Positions 1 to 8,473 of a stretch of DNA of 38,129 nucleotides are shown piece after piece. The first letter of the stretch is position 1, and every line of letters begins with the position of its first letter. The stretch spans positions 1 to 38,129 of the forward strand of contig JBJHBW010000027.1 of the NCBI GenBank assembly GCA_050485685.1. The letters run 5' to 3'. Under the pieces are notes generated by a model. That model was not told where the DNA came from. It searched no databases and saw nothing but the letters and a program-made list of their open reading frames with translations. The position numbers were made by a program, and so were the translations under genes. This stretch comes from JBJHBP01 sp050485685. Its GTDB lineage: Bacteria; Pseudomonadota; Gammaproteobacteria; Steroidobacterales; Rariloculaceae.

Positions 1-39
1 CGCAACAGCGACGGCGCCGAATCGCGCGACTTCTCTCAT
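1..39 (-). CDS. Possible 5' end of a divergent gene, cut by the window edge
   Basis: On the minus strand an ATG at 39 opens a frame that stays open to the left edge (13 codons, beginning MREVARFGAV). An AGGA sits six bases upstream of it, a good ribosome-binding spacing. A second ATG five bases upstream stops after two codons. The visible residues could begin a signal peptide. In E. coli the gene divergent from mltF is purL, but these residues do not resemble a PurL N terminus. Too little is present to name the product. Confidence 0.3.
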   Translation of the reverse strand, partial: MREVARFGAVAVA

Positions 40-278
40 CCCATGTCCTGTGTTCAGGTGTGCGGCGATGTTGTCACGCCTTCCTCTGGACGCGCAAGCG
101 CGGAACGTTGGCGCATCAGGCTTGTCAGAATCCCTATGTGTTGTGTCGATGAGACGTTGTAATCAGTGGTTTCTTCCCGTCTGCCGCCTCAGGAATTGTC
201 AACTATTCCGACATATGGCCTGACATCGTCATTGATGAACTATAATCCGCACCACAGCAATCTGAAGGTTTCCACGGT
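40..278. other. Intergenic region between the left-edge frame and mltF
   Basis: These 239 bases carry no convincing gene. They hold the likely mltF promoter near the right end. A perfect TTGACA lies on the minus strand at 197–202, but no -10-like hexamer stands at the right distance. No clear terminator or repeat was seen. Confidence 0.5.
220..246 (+). promoter_or_regulatory. Candidate mltF promoter
   Basis: A perfect TATAAT is at 241–246. The best -35 match is CTGACA at 220–225, leaving a short 15-base spacer, so the -10 carries most of the signal. It would start a transcript about 25–30 bases before the TTG start of mltF. Confidence 0.5.
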
Positions 279-1670
279 TTGCGATCCCTCCCTCCCATTC
301 TGCTGAGCTCGTTACTCGTAACCTGCTCAGCGCCGCCGTCATTGCTCGAGCAGATCATGCGCACGGGCGAGCTGCGTATCGTCACGCGCAATACGCCGAC
401 GACGTTCTATTACGGTGCTGATGAACCGCGCGGCATCGAATACGAACTTGCGCGTGGCTTCGCCGACTATCTCGGCGTCAGCCTGAACGTGCAGATCGCG
501 GACCAGTTGCATCAGGTCATGCCCCATGTGACCGAAGGTCGGGCGCACATCGCTGCGGCAGGACTGACCGCTACCGATCCCCGCATCGCGATGGTGGACT
601 TCAGCCCCGGATATGAGACGACCGAACAGCAGGTCATCTATCGTCGCGGCACGAGACGGCCACGTGAATTGTCGGACCTGCTCGGCGGCCGTCTGGAAGT
701 GGTTTCGGGTTCCGCCTATGCGGCGGAACTGGATCGTCTGCGGTCGCACGAACCCCTGCTCACGTGGATCGAGAACCCCACCGCCAGCGCGGAAGAACTG
801 ATTCGGCGCGTGACTTCCGGAGACATCGATTACACCGTCATCGACTCCAACGTGTTCGCAATCCTGCGTCAGTTTCATCCCGAAGCCGGCGTGGCCTTCG
901 GACTTGGAAACCGAAGCGAGCTGGCCTGGGCGCTGCCAAGAAATGAACCTGCGCTCAGGGAATCGGTAGCCGCCTACTTTGCCCAGATCACTGCGGGCGG
1001 CCATCTGGCCCAGGTGCTGGATCGCTACTACGTAGCGTTCTCCGCTGACGATTTTGACTATGTCGGTTCACGGGCGTTCATCAACCACTTTCGCTCAAGA
1101 CTTCCGGAGTACCGCGATTACTTTCTGGAAGCACAGAGCGAGACGGGCATAGACTGGCGACTGCTGGCGGCGATGGCTTATCAGGAATCGCACTGGGATC
1201 TGCACGCCGTCTCACCCACCGGCGTACGCGGCATCATGATGCTGACGCAGCGTACTGCACAGATGATGGAAGTCAGCGACCGGCTGGACCCGCGTCAGAG
1301 CATTGTCGGCGGCGCACGCTATTTCAGGCGCATGCTGGAAACGATTCCCGAGCGCATCGCTGAACCCGACAAGGTCTGGCTCGCAATCGCAGCCTACAAC
1401 GTCGGCTACGGGCATCTTGAAGATGCGCGCATCATCACCCAGATGCACGGCGGCGATCCGGACATCTGGGACGACGTCCGCGCGCACCTGCCGCTGCTCA
1501 GCGATGAGAACTGGTACACGCGCGTCGCGCGCGGCTATGCGCGCGGATCAGAGCCCGTGCATTACGTGGACAACGTGCGCCGCTACTACGAGCTGCTGCA
1601 GTGGCTGACCTCCAACGACTTCCTGCTGGAAAGCGAGCCGGGTCTGCAGGCCGCGCTTATCGCTCGCTGA
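279..1670 (+). CDS. mltF: Membrane-bound lytic murein transglycosylase F
   Basis: MltF cleaves the MurNAc–GlcNAc bond of peptidoglycan, forming 1,6-anhydro-muropeptides in the periplasm. The 463-residue protein has the family's two-part build: a substrate-binding-protein-like domain (about 28–255, starting LRIVTRNTP) and a C-terminal SLT domain (about 275–440). The catalytic glutamate is E303 in AYQESHWD, followed by the SPTGVRGIMMLT and AYNVGYGH motifs of family 1 transglycosylases. The chosen start is TTG at 279, with GAAGG ten bases upstream; no ATG precedes the mature domain. The N terminus is a short hydrophobic leader ending LLVTC, which is a poor lipobox because Thr is at -1, so anchoring as a lipoprotein is uncertain. 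It converges on tadA with 15 bases between the stops; the mltF–tadA pairing is seen in other gammaproteobacteria. Confidence 0.95.
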   Translation: MRSLPPILLSSLLVTCSAPPSLLEQIMRTGELRIVTRNTPTTFYYGADEPRGIEYELARGFADYLGVSLNVQIADQLHQVMPHVTEGRAHIAAAGLTATDPRIAMVDFSPGYETTEQQVIYRRGTRRPRELSDLLGGRLEVVSGSAYAAELDRLRSHEPLLTWIENPTASAEELIRRVTSGDIDYTVIDSNVFAILRQFHPEAGVAFGLGNRSELAWALPRNEPALRESVAAYFAQITAGGHLAQVLDRYYVAFSADDFDYVGSRAFINHFRSRLPEYRDYFLEAQSETGIDWRLLAAMAYQESHWDLHAVSPTGVRGIMMLTQRTAQMMEVSDRLDPRQSIVGGARYFRRMLETIPERIAEPDKVWLAIAAYNVGYGHLEDARIITQMHGGDPDIWDDVRAHLPLLSDENWYTRVARGYARGSEPVHYVDNVRRYYELLQWLTSNDFLLESEPGLQAALIAR

Positions 1671-1685
1671 TCGCAGCCAACTCGT

Positions 1686-2168
1686 TCAGCGCCGTTCGGC
1701 AAAAAACCCTCTCAGCAACGCCGCGCTGGCATCGGCAAGAACGCCCGCCGTCACTGCCACGCGATGATTCAATGCCGGGCTGCCGGTAATGTCGAATACC
1801 GAACCGCAGGCGCCGGTGCGAGGATCGGCAGCGCCATACACGACCCTGGCGACACGCGCATGCACCATGGCCCCGGCGCACATCGTGCACGGCTCCAGGG
1901 TGACATACAGCGTGGTTCCTGGCAGCCGGTAGTTTCCCAACCGGGCAGCGGCGGCGCGCAGCGCCAGGATCTCGGCGTGGGCGGTGGGATCATGCGATGC
2001 GATCGGGCCGTTGCCGGCTTCCGCCAGCACCGTGCCCTGCTCATCGACCAGCACCGCCCCGACCGGTACTTCACCGGCGCGGGCAGCCGCTTCCGCGCAA
2101 TCCAGCGCGCGGCGCATGAAGAGCGAATCGGCTTCGCCGCTGCCGACGTCGCCGCCGTTCATTCCCAC
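1686..2168 (-). CDS. tadA: tRNA-specific adenosine deaminase
   Basis: TadA deaminates A34 of tRNA-Arg(ACG) to inosine so that one tRNA reads CGU, CGC and CGA. The 160-residue protein carries the zinc-dependent deaminase signature: HAE (H64, proton-shuttling E66) and PCTMC (C94, C97 as zinc ligands). The length matches the family. The frame begins MGMNGG, so the start could be the first or third residue. Its 5' end overlaps the guaA 3' end by 10 bases, so it is the last gene of a guaB–guaA–tadA operon and probably translationally coupled. Confidence 0.96.
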   Translation of the reverse strand: MGMNGGDVGSGEADSLFMRRALDCAEAAARAGEVPVGAVLVDEQGTVLAEAGNGPIASHDPTAHAEILALRAAAARLGNYRLPGTTLYVTLEPCTMCAGAMVHARVARVVYGAADPRTGACGSVFDITGSPALNHRVAVTAGVLADASAALLRGFFAERR

Positions 2169-3757
2169 TCTATGGTAGCGGGAGGCTTGCTGGAGATGTC
2201 GTAGGCCACGCGGGAAATCCCCCTGACCTCATTGATGATTCGGCGCGAGACGAGGTCGAGAAAATCATACGGCAGGCGTGCCCAGCGCGCGGTCATGAAA
2301 TCGGTCGTTTCCACGGCTCGTAAGGCAACGACATAGTCGTAGCGTCGGCCGTCACCCATAACACCCACCGACTTCACAGGCATGAACACGGCGAACGCCT
2401 GACTCACGCTGTCGTACAGATCCTGGGCGCGTAGCTCTTCGATGAAAATATGGTCGGCCTTGCGCAGCAGGTCGGCGTACTCCTTACGCACTTCGCCGAG
2501 TATGCGCACCCCCAGGCCCGGCCCTGGAAACGGATGACGCCCGATCAGGGTCTGCGGCAGTCCCAGCTCCAGGCCGATGCGACGTACCTCGTCCTTGAAC
2601 AGGTCCCTGAGCGGCTCCAGCAGCTGCATGCGCATGCGCTCCGGCAAACCGCCGACGTTGTGATGCGACTTGATCAGGTCGGCCTTGCCGGTCGCCGAAC
2701 CCGCCGACTCAATCACGTCAGGATAGATCGTTCCCTGCGCGAGCCAGCGTATTGCGCCGCGCGTGTCGGCAAGCCGGTGGGCTTCCTGCTCAAAGACCTC
2801 TATGAAGGTTCGGCCTATGATCTTGCGCTTGGCTTCCGGGTCAGCCACACCGGCCAACGCGCCGAGAAACTGCTGCTCGGCATCCACGCGAACCACGTTC
2901 ACGCCCAGGTGCTCGGCGAAAGTGGCCATGACTGCATCGCCTTCGCCAAGACGCAGCAGCCCGTTGTCGACGAACACGCAGACCAGCTGATCGCCGATGG
3001 CCGCATGCAGCAGGGCGGCAACCACCGATGAATCCACGCCACCGGAAAGGGCCAGCAGCACCTGCTCGTCGCCGACCGTGGCACGCACCCTGTCGATGTG
3101 ATCGGCAACGATGTTGCGTGCCGTCCAGTCCGAAGCACAACCACAGACGCCGTGCACGAACCGCTCGATGATGATCTGGCCTGACTCGGTGTGGGTGACT
3201 TCCGGATGAAACTGCAGTCCGTACAGTCTGCGTTCCTCATCGGCCATACCGGCCAGCGGCGCATTGTCGGACGCGGCAATGGCGGCGAACCCGTCCGGGA
3301 GACGATCTACCCGGTCGCCATGACTCATCCAGACCTTCAGCGTATCGGTCGGTTCGCCGAGACCTGAGAGCAGCGCGTTGTCTGCGACCACACGCACTTC
3401 GGCATAACCGAATTCCCGGTGATCGGATCCGGAAACCGCGCCGCCCAGATGCGCGGCCAGCGCCTGCATCCCGTAACAGATGCCAAGCACCGGCACGCCG
3501 AGTTCGAACACCACGTCAGGAATACCGGGCGCACGTTCGGCCCCGACCGACTCGGGCCCACCCGACAGAATGATACCGGCCGGCGCGAACCGCCTGATAG
3601 CCTCGACCGGCGCGTCGCACGCGTAGATCTCGCTGTAGACGCCTGCCTCGCGAACCCGACGCGCAATCAGTTGTGTGTATTGCGAACCGTAATCGAGAAT
3701 CAGTATGCGGTCGGCCTGCGCACTACCGTGGTGCGCTTCAGTGACGACGGTGTCCAC
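2159..3757 (-). CDS. guaA: GMP synthase (glutamine-hydrolysing)
   Basis: GuaA converts XMP to GMP using glutamine and ATP, the last step of guanine nucleotide synthesis. Of 532 residues, the N-terminal class I glutamine amidotransferase domain (about 17–205) shows the triad C94 (GICYGMQ), H184 and E186 (FHPEVTHT). The ATP-pyrophosphatase domain has the P-loop SGGVDSS at 238–244, and the C-terminal dimerisation domain ends PPATIEWE, as in other GuaA proteins. The start is GTG at 3757, which directly follows the guaB TGA stop. The family N terminus (…RILILDYGSQYTQ) begins close to this codon, which supports it. Translation is probably coupled to guaB. Confidence 0.98.
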   Translation of the reverse strand: MDTVVTEAHHGSAQADRILILDYGSQYTQLIARRVREAGVYSEIYACDAPVEAIRRFAPAGIILSGGPESVGAERAPGIPDVVFELGVPVLGICYGMQALAAHLGGAVSGSDHREFGYAEVRVVADNALLSGLGEPTDTLKVWMSHGDRVDRLPDGFAAIAASDNAPLAGMADEERRLYGLQFHPEVTHTESGQIIIERFVHGVCGCASDWTARNIVADHIDRVRATVGDEQVLLALSGGVDSSVVAALLHAAIGDQLVCVFVDNGLLRLGEGDAVMATFAEHLGVNVVRVDAEQQFLGALAGVADPEAKRKIIGRTFIEVFEQEAHRLADTRGAIRWLAQGTIYPDVIESAGSATGKADLIKSHHNVGGLPERMRMQLLEPLRDLFKDEVRRIGLELGLPQTLIGRHPFPGPGLGVRILGEVRKEYADLLRKADHIFIEELRAQDLYDSVSQAFAVFMPVKSVGVMGDGRRYDYVVALRAVETTDFMTARWARLPYDFLDLVSRRIINEVRGISRVAYDISSKPPATIEWE

Positions 3758-5230
3758 TCAGTCGCGCCCCACGCCGTAGTTCGGAGCCTCTTTCGTAATC
3801 GTCACGTCATGGACATGACTCTCACGCCGCCCGGCCGATGTGATGCGTACAAAGCGTGCCCGGCTGCGCATATCCTCTATGCTGCCGTTGCCGGTATAGC
3901 CCATGGCCGCGCGCAGACCGCCGATCAGCTGCCGCACGATCGCCACCAGACTGCCCTTGTAGGGCACACGACCCTCGATGCCTTCCGGCACCAGCTTCTG
4001 CAGTTCTTCGCTGGGATCCTGAAAATAGCGGTCGGACGACCCGTGACGCTGGGACATCGCGCCCAGCGATCCCATGCCGCGATATGACTTGTACGAGCGC
4101 CCCTGGTACAGCTCCACATCGCCAGGCGACTCCTCGGTGCCGGCGAACAGACCGCCTATCATCACCGAGTGCGCGCCGGCGGCAATCGCCTTGGCGATAT
4201 CACCGGAATAGCGGATACCGCCATCGGAGATCACCGGCACCCCGCTGCCCGCCAGTGCCTCGGCCACCGTCGACACCGCCGTGATCTGCGGCACACCGAC
4301 GCCGGCCACGACGCGCGTCGTGCAGATGGAGCCGGGGCCTATGCCCACCTTGACGCCATCCACCCCGGCATCGACCAGCGCACGCGCCGCATCGCCAGTC
4401 ACGACATTACCGGCGATCAGCGGCAGATCCGGATGATCGCGTTTGGCCAGACGGATACGATCGAGAACGCCGCGCGTGTGCCCGTGTGCCGTGTCCACGA
4501 TCACCACGTCCACACCGGCGTCCACCAGCAGTGAAATCCGCTCTTCGGTGTCTATTCCAATACCCACCGCTGCACCCGCACGCAGCGCGCCACGCTCGTC
4601 CTTGCAGGCGTCGGGGTAATCCGTGGCCTTCTGGAAATCCTTCGCGGTAATCATGCCGCGCAGACGGAAGCTGTCGTCCACGACCAGCACCTTCTCGATG
4701 CGGAAGCGATGCAGCAGCGACAGCACCTCGTCCTTGGCCGCGCCTTCTCGCACCGTTACCAGGCGTTCCTTGGGCGTCATCACCGATGACACCGGCGCTT
4801 CCAGCTGCGTTTCGAAACGCAGGTCACGGTGCGTGACGATGCCGACCAGCTCCTGTCCCTGCACCACCGGCACCCCGGAAATGTTCTTGGAACGTGTCAG
4901 TTCGATGACATGACGGATGGACGCATCCGGTGAAACGGTGATCGGATCCGTGATCACACCGCTCTCGAATTTCTTCACCCGGCGCACATGATCGGCCTGG
5001 TCGCGCGGCGACATGTTCTTGTGAATGATGCCGATGCCGCCTTCCTGGGCCAGCGTAATGGCCAGCCGCGACTCGGTCACCGTGTCCATGGCGGCCGAGA
5101 TCACAGGAATGTTCAGGGCAAGATTGCGGGCCAGTTCGGTCTTCAGGTTGGCTTCGCGCGGCAGTATCTCGGAGTAGGCGGGCTCAAGGAGGACATCATC
5201 GAAAGTCAGGGCCTCTTGGATGATCCGCAT
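3758..5230 (-). CDS. guaB: Inosine-5'-monophosphate dehydrogenase
   Basis: GuaB oxidises IMP to XMP with NAD, the committed step to GMP. The 490-residue protein is of normal length. It has the TIM-barrel start (LTFDDVLLEPAYS), two CBS domains inserted at about 91–205, the active-site loop GPGSICTTR with catalytic C303, and the mobile flap region (YRGMGSLGAM). The ATG at 5230 was chosen because the family N terminus begins there and a GGAG lies eight bases upstream; the frame is open for another 300 bases upstream, but that part overlaps a divergent gene and is not conserved. A good promoter lies about 40 bases upstream. First gene of guaB–guaA–tadA. Confidence 0.98.
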   Translation of the reverse strand: MRIIQEALTFDDVLLEPAYSEILPREANLKTELARNLALNIPVISAAMDTVTESRLAITLAQEGGIGIIHKNMSPRDQADHVRRVKKFESGVITDPITVSPDASIRHVIELTRSKNISGVPVVQGQELVGIVTHRDLRFETQLEAPVSSVMTPKERLVTVREGAAKDEVLSLLHRFRIEKVLVVDDSFRLRGMITAKDFQKATDYPDACKDERGALRAGAAVGIGIDTEERISLLVDAGVDVVIVDTAHGHTRGVLDRIRLAKRDHPDLPLIAGNVVTGDAARALVDAGVDGVKVGIGPGSICTTRVVAGVGVPQITAVSTVAEALAGSGVPVISDGGIRYSGDIAKAIAAGAHSVMIGGLFAGTEESPGDVELYQGRSYKSYRGMGSLGAMSQRHGSSDRYFQDPSEELQKLVPEGIEGRVPYKGSLVAIVRQLIGGLRAAMGYTGNGSIEDMRSRARFVRITSAGRRESHVHDVTITKEAPNYGVGRD

Positions 5231-5271
5231 ACGTGTGACTCCGGGGGGCGCGTGGTTTAGATAAACCGGCC

Positions 5272-5300
5272 ATTCTACGCCTGACACGCGGCCGCGTAAA
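5272..5300 (-). promoter_or_regulatory. guaB promoter
   Basis: On the minus strand TTTACG (5300–5295) and TAGAAT (5277–5272) stand 17 bases apart, a good sigma-70 arrangement. The transcript would start near 5265 and give guaB a leader of about 35 bases. The -10 lies within GCGTAGAAT, which recurs upstream of trmJ. Confidence 0.6.
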
Positions 5301-5387
5301 TCGGCGTCCGAGATCCGGCCGCTGGCTTCACCCCGGGCCCTGAGGTAGATTTCGCGCAGCCAACAATTACAAGGAAAGGAAACATCC

Positions 5388-5720
5388 ATGATGATCAGCA
5401 ATCTGGAAGCGGTGCCGGGCAGACGCGTGCGCGAGCATCTGGGTCTGGTCAGCGGCAGCACGGTCAGGGCCAAACACGTGGGCCGCGATATCGCCGCCAG
5501 CTTCAAGAATGTGTTCGGCGGTGAACTCAAGGGCTACACGGAACTGCTGAACCAGTCGCGACAGGAAGCGATAGAGCGCATGCAGGCACAGGCCCAGGCC
5601 ATCGGTGCCAACGCGATTCTGAACGTACGATTTTCGACCAGTTCCGTAGCGCAGGGCGCGGCGGAACTGTTCGTCTACGGCACTGCGGTCGTTCTCGAAC
5701 GCGGCGAGCCGGTCCGATGA
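5388..5720 (+). CDS. YbjQ/UPF0145 family protein
   Basis: This 110-residue protein belongs to the YbjQ family (UPF0145), whose E. coli member is 107 residues long. Visible family traits are the N-terminal MMISNLEAVPG, the stretch RDIAASFKNVFGGELKGYTELL, the helix with RQEAIERM, and the core GANAILNVRF followed by ELFVYGTAV. It has no signal peptide or membrane segment. Its biochemical function is unknown; a heavy-metal-binding role has been suggested only from structure. The start at 5388 has AAGGAAAGGA just upstream; a second ATG follows immediately. The next gene encodes a membrane-anchored paralogue and overlaps by four bases (ATGA), followed by an M48 protease, so the three form one operon. 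Confidence 0.9.
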   Translation: MMISNLEAVPGRRVREHLGLVSGSTVRAKHVGRDIAASFKNVFGGELKGYTELLNQSRQEAIERMQAQAQAIGANAILNVRFSTSSVAQGAAELFVYGTAVVLERGEPVR

Positions 5721-6199
5721 GCACGCTGCATGCGCTGGGCCTGCTGGCACCGCTGATCTTTTTCGCGCTGCTGCTGCTGATCGGGCTGATCGTCGGCCGC
5801 ATCATCGAACGACGGCATTACGCTTCAATCATCGAACGCGAATCGCAGCCGGGACAGGTCATGATCTTTCCGAGCCGCACACCGCCGCCCGATGTGTCGA
5901 TCGTCGATATGCAGCTTGTCAGCGGGTCCGTTGTCATTTCGGTCGATTATTTCAAGCGCTTCATCGCCGGCTTGCGGATGCTGATCGGCGGCCGCCTGAA
6001 CACTCACGAATCACTGCTGGACAGGGCACGCCGGGAAGCATTACTGCGCATGCGTGACGAAGCGGCGGCACTGGGCGCAAACCTCGTGTTCAACGTGAGA
6101 CTGGAAACGGCGGCCATTGCCGGACGCGTGCAGCGGCAGGGAACCGGCTCCGTGGAAGTGCTTGCCTATGGCACGGCATTGATACCGGCACGGCGCTGA
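5717..6199 (+). CDS. Membrane-anchored YbjQ-like protein
   Basis: The 160-residue protein has one N-terminal membrane segment (about 9–30, APLIFFALLLLIGLIVG), then a charged linker and a YbjQ-like domain (about 45–158). The domain repeats the hallmarks of the gene just upstream: a KRFIAGLRMLIGGRL segment, a helix with RREALLRMRDEA, GANLVFNVRLET, and VEVLAYGTA near the end. It therefore looks like a diverged, membrane-tethered paralogue of the 5388–5720 product. The ATG overlaps the upstream stop (ATGA), which implies coupled translation, and an M48 protease begins 16 bases downstream. No function is established; association with the neighbouring membrane protease is inferred from the operon alone. 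Confidence 0.85.
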   Translation: MSTLHALGLLAPLIFFALLLLIGLIVGRIIERRHYASIIERESQPGQVMIFPSRTPPPDVSIVDMQLVSGSVVISVDYFKRFIAGLRMLIGGRLNTHESLLDRARREALLRMRDEAAALGANLVFNVRLETAAIAGRVQRQGTGSVEVLAYGTALIPARR

Positions 6200-6215
6200 G
6201 AAATCGGCGACGCGA

Positions 6216-7016
6216 ATGGGCTACCAGAACCGTCAACCGCCTGAAGGCATCAATGTTGTCCCGCGCGGCTGGCAACGCGATTTCTGGCTGGCTATCGCCG
6301 GTTTTCTGGTCGCAACCACGGTACTGCTCTGGCTACTGATTCAGCTGGCGGCCTGGGGCGCGCGCTGGACGCCGTTCACGTGGGAACAGGCCTGGGCCCG
6401 TTCCGTCATTGAAACGCAGCCACATCCGCAACAGGCCTGGCTGCAGGAGCTGGCTGACCGGCTGGCGGCGGCCGGCGGGCTGGACGAACACCTGAGCATT
6501 CACGTGCACTACCGGCCGCAGCGCACCGTGAACGCCTATGCCACGCTGGGTGGAAACGTGTTCATTCTTCGCGGTCTGCTGGACCGGGTCGAACATGAGC
6601 AGGGCCTGGCCTTTGTGATGGCGCATGAAATCGCACATGTGCAGGGTCGCCACCCGGTGCGCGCACTGGCAAGACACCTGAGTTTTCAGTTGCTATGGGG
6701 ATTGCTTTTCGGCCACAGCGACGTGGGTCAGCTGATCGGCACAGGAGGGCAGCTGGCCCTGCTCGAATACTCCCGCGCCCAGGAATACGAAGCCGACGCG
6801 TGGGCGCTGCAGGCGGTTTACAACCTCTACGGCCACACAGCCGGCGCCGACGAACTGTTCAACCAGGCAGCCGGGCGCTCAGCCATCCCCGTGTGGATGA
6901 GTTCACACCCGGATACCGCCAGTCGCATCACCCGCCTGGCTGTCATGGCCAGCGACCGCGGCTGGTCTGTCAGCGGCACGCTGACGCCGCTGCCGGACTG
7001 GCGCGAGGACGAGTAA
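6216..7016 (+). CDS. M48 family membrane metalloprotease
   Basis: The 266-residue protein has an N-terminal membrane helix (about 25–46, LAIAGFLVATTVLLWLL) and one M48 peptidase domain. The zinc site is visible: HEIAH at 137–141 gives two histidines and the catalytic glutamate, and RAQEYEAD at 187–194 fits the RxxExxAD motif with E190 as third ligand. NAYATLGGNVFILRGLL is the usual strand before the active-site helix, and SSHPDTASRI near the end is also typical. It is not HtpX (one transmembrane segment, different order) and lacks the TPR region of BepA. It is most like the small M48 proteins found beside ybjQ-type genes. The substrate is unknown. Confidence 0.9.
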   Translation: MGYQNRQPPEGINVVPRGWQRDFWLAIAGFLVATTVLLWLLIQLAAWGARWTPFTWEQAWARSVIETQPHPQQAWLQELADRLAAAGGLDEHLSIHVHYRPQRTVNAYATLGGNVFILRGLLDRVEHEQGLAFVMAHEIAHVQGRHPVRALARHLSFQLLWGLLFGHSDVGQLIGTGGQLALLEYSRAQEYEADAWALQAVYNLYGHTAGADELFNQAAGRSAIPVWMSSHPDTASRITRLAVMASDRGWSVSGTLTPLPDWREDE

Positions 7017-7065
7017 CTGCCACGGCCTGATCCGCGGCCGGGCCGTCAAGACTGGTGCCCCTGGG

Positions 7066-7071
7066 TATACT
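7066..7071 (+). promoter_or_regulatory. -10-like box seven bases before xseA
   Basis: TATACT stands seven bases before the ATG of xseA, so a transcript from it would begin at or next to the start codon. There is no clear -35 and no Shine–Dalgarno sequence in the gap. It could drive a leaderless xseA message; otherwise xseA reads through from the M48 gene. Confidence 0.35.
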
Positions 7072-7078
7072 TGACCGC

Positions 7079-8452
7079 ATGTCATTCAGCGACTCCCTGG
7101 AACTGCCTCTGCAGCCGCAACGCGAGATTCTCACGGTCTCCGCGCTGAACCGAAATGCTCGCCTCGCACTGGAGCACGAGTTCGGCACTGTGTGGGTGGA
7201 AGGTGAGATATCAAACTTTTCCCGCCCCGCCTCCGGCCACTGGTATTTCTCGCTCAAGGACGCGCAGGCGCAGATCCGCTGTGCGATGTTTCGCGGTCAG
7301 AACCGGCACGCTGCCGTAAAGCCCTCCGACGGTCGCCAGATACTGGTGCGCGCACGGGTCACGCTGTACGAAGCGCGCGGCGACTTTCAGCTGGTCGTGG
7401 ACTACATGGAAGAAGCCGGCGAAGGGCTGCTGCGGCGACGGTTCGAGGAACTGAAGCGCAGATTATCCGCGGAAGGACTGTTCGACAGCGCGCGCAAGCT
7501 GCCGCTGCCTCATCTGCCCTCGCGGATTGGTGTGGTGACCTCGGCGACCGGCGCCGCCCTGCGTGACGTGCTGACCGCGTTGCGCAGACGCTGCCCATCG
7601 GTCGCGGTATTGATCTATCCGACGCCTGTACAGGGCGACGCGGCGGCTGCCGAAATCTCCCGCACACTCGCGCTTGCCGAACGCCGCGGCGACTGCGACC
7701 TGCTGATCCTGACCCGCGGCGGCGGTTCGCTGGAGGATCTGGCTGCATTCAACGATGAACAGCTGGCCCGGCAGATCGCCGCACTGACCACGCCCATTAT
7801 CGTCGGCGTGGGTCACGAGACGGATTTCACGATCGCCGACTTCGTCGCCGACCTGCGCGCACCAACGCCCTCGCAGGCGGCCGAACTTTCCGTGCCGGAT
7901 CAGCGCGAATGGCACATCAAGCTGTCGCGCGCCGCACTGACCCTGAAACGGTCTCTGGACCGCATTGTGGAAACGCAGCGCAGCGCGCTGACGCATCTCG
8001 GCCACCGTCTGATGCGCACGCACCCCGGCACGACATTGCGCCAGAGCGAACAACGCACCGACGAATTGCACAGCCGTCTGGCCAGGGCAATGGAACGTCA
8101 CCTTGCGGCAGCCTCGATCAGGCTGCAGCAGCTTTCTGCCGCGGTCAGCGCGGCCAACCCGCGACTGCAGCTGATGGCGCTGACGGAACGGTGTTCAGCC
8201 GCCAGACAAAGACTGCGGCAGGCGGCACTGAGCGGCCTGGAGCAGCCTCGCAACCGGTTCCGGCTGGCCGCGCGAACGCTGTCCGCGCTCAGTCCGCTGG
8301 CAACGCTGGAACGCGGTTACGCCATCGTCTCGACAGACGATGGCCGCGTCATCACGGACAGTGCCCAGGCACCCTCAGGCACCGATCTTGACGTGCGTCT
8401 GGCCCGGGGGCGCCTGCAGGTCACGGTCAACCCGCCACGCGGCAGGCGCTAG
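7079..8452 (+). CDS. xseA: Exodeoxyribonuclease VII large subunit
   Basis: XseA is the catalytic large subunit of exonuclease VII, which degrades single-stranded DNA from both ends together with XseB. The 457-residue protein starts with the OB-fold domain (ILTVSALNRNARLALEHEFG, VEGEISNFSRPASGHWYFSLKD), then the catalytic core with GVVTSATGAALRDVL, ILTRGGGSLEDL and VGVGHETDFTIADFVADLRAPTPS split across it, then coiled-coil helices, and a C-terminal end containing LERGYAIV. The ATG at 7079 was chosen because it fits family N termini; a GTG eight codons upstream (7055) is the alternative. xseB is not in the window. It is convergent with metX, 21 bases apart. Confidence 0.97.
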   Translation: MSFSDSLELPLQPQREILTVSALNRNARLALEHEFGTVWVEGEISNFSRPASGHWYFSLKDAQAQIRCAMFRGQNRHAAVKPSDGRQILVRARVTLYEARGDFQLVVDYMEEAGEGLLRRRFEELKRRLSAEGLFDSARKLPLPHLPSRIGVVTSATGAALRDVLTALRRRCPSVAVLIYPTPVQGDAAAAEISRTLALAERRGDCDLLILTRGGGSLEDLAAFNDEQLARQIAALTTPIIVGVGHETDFTIADFVADLRAPTPSQAAELSVPDQREWHIKLSRAALTLKRSLDRIVETQRSALTHLGHRLMRTHPGTTLRQSEQRTDELHSRLARAMERHLAAASIRLQQLSAAVSAANPRLQLMALTERCSAARQRLRQAALSGLEQPRNRFRLAARTLSALSPLATLERGYAIVSTDDGRVITDSAQAPSGTDLDVRLARGRLQVTVNPPRGRR

Positions 8453-8473
8453 CGGCACGAGGCAGCAGGATCG

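Noticed and set aside
197..202. Perfect TTGACA on the minus strand
   Set aside because: No -10-like hexamer at 16–18 bases downstream on that strand.
5231..5530. N-terminal extension of guaB
   Set aside because: It overlaps the divergent YbjQ gene and the guaB promoter; the IMPDH N terminus and a ribosome site are at 5230.
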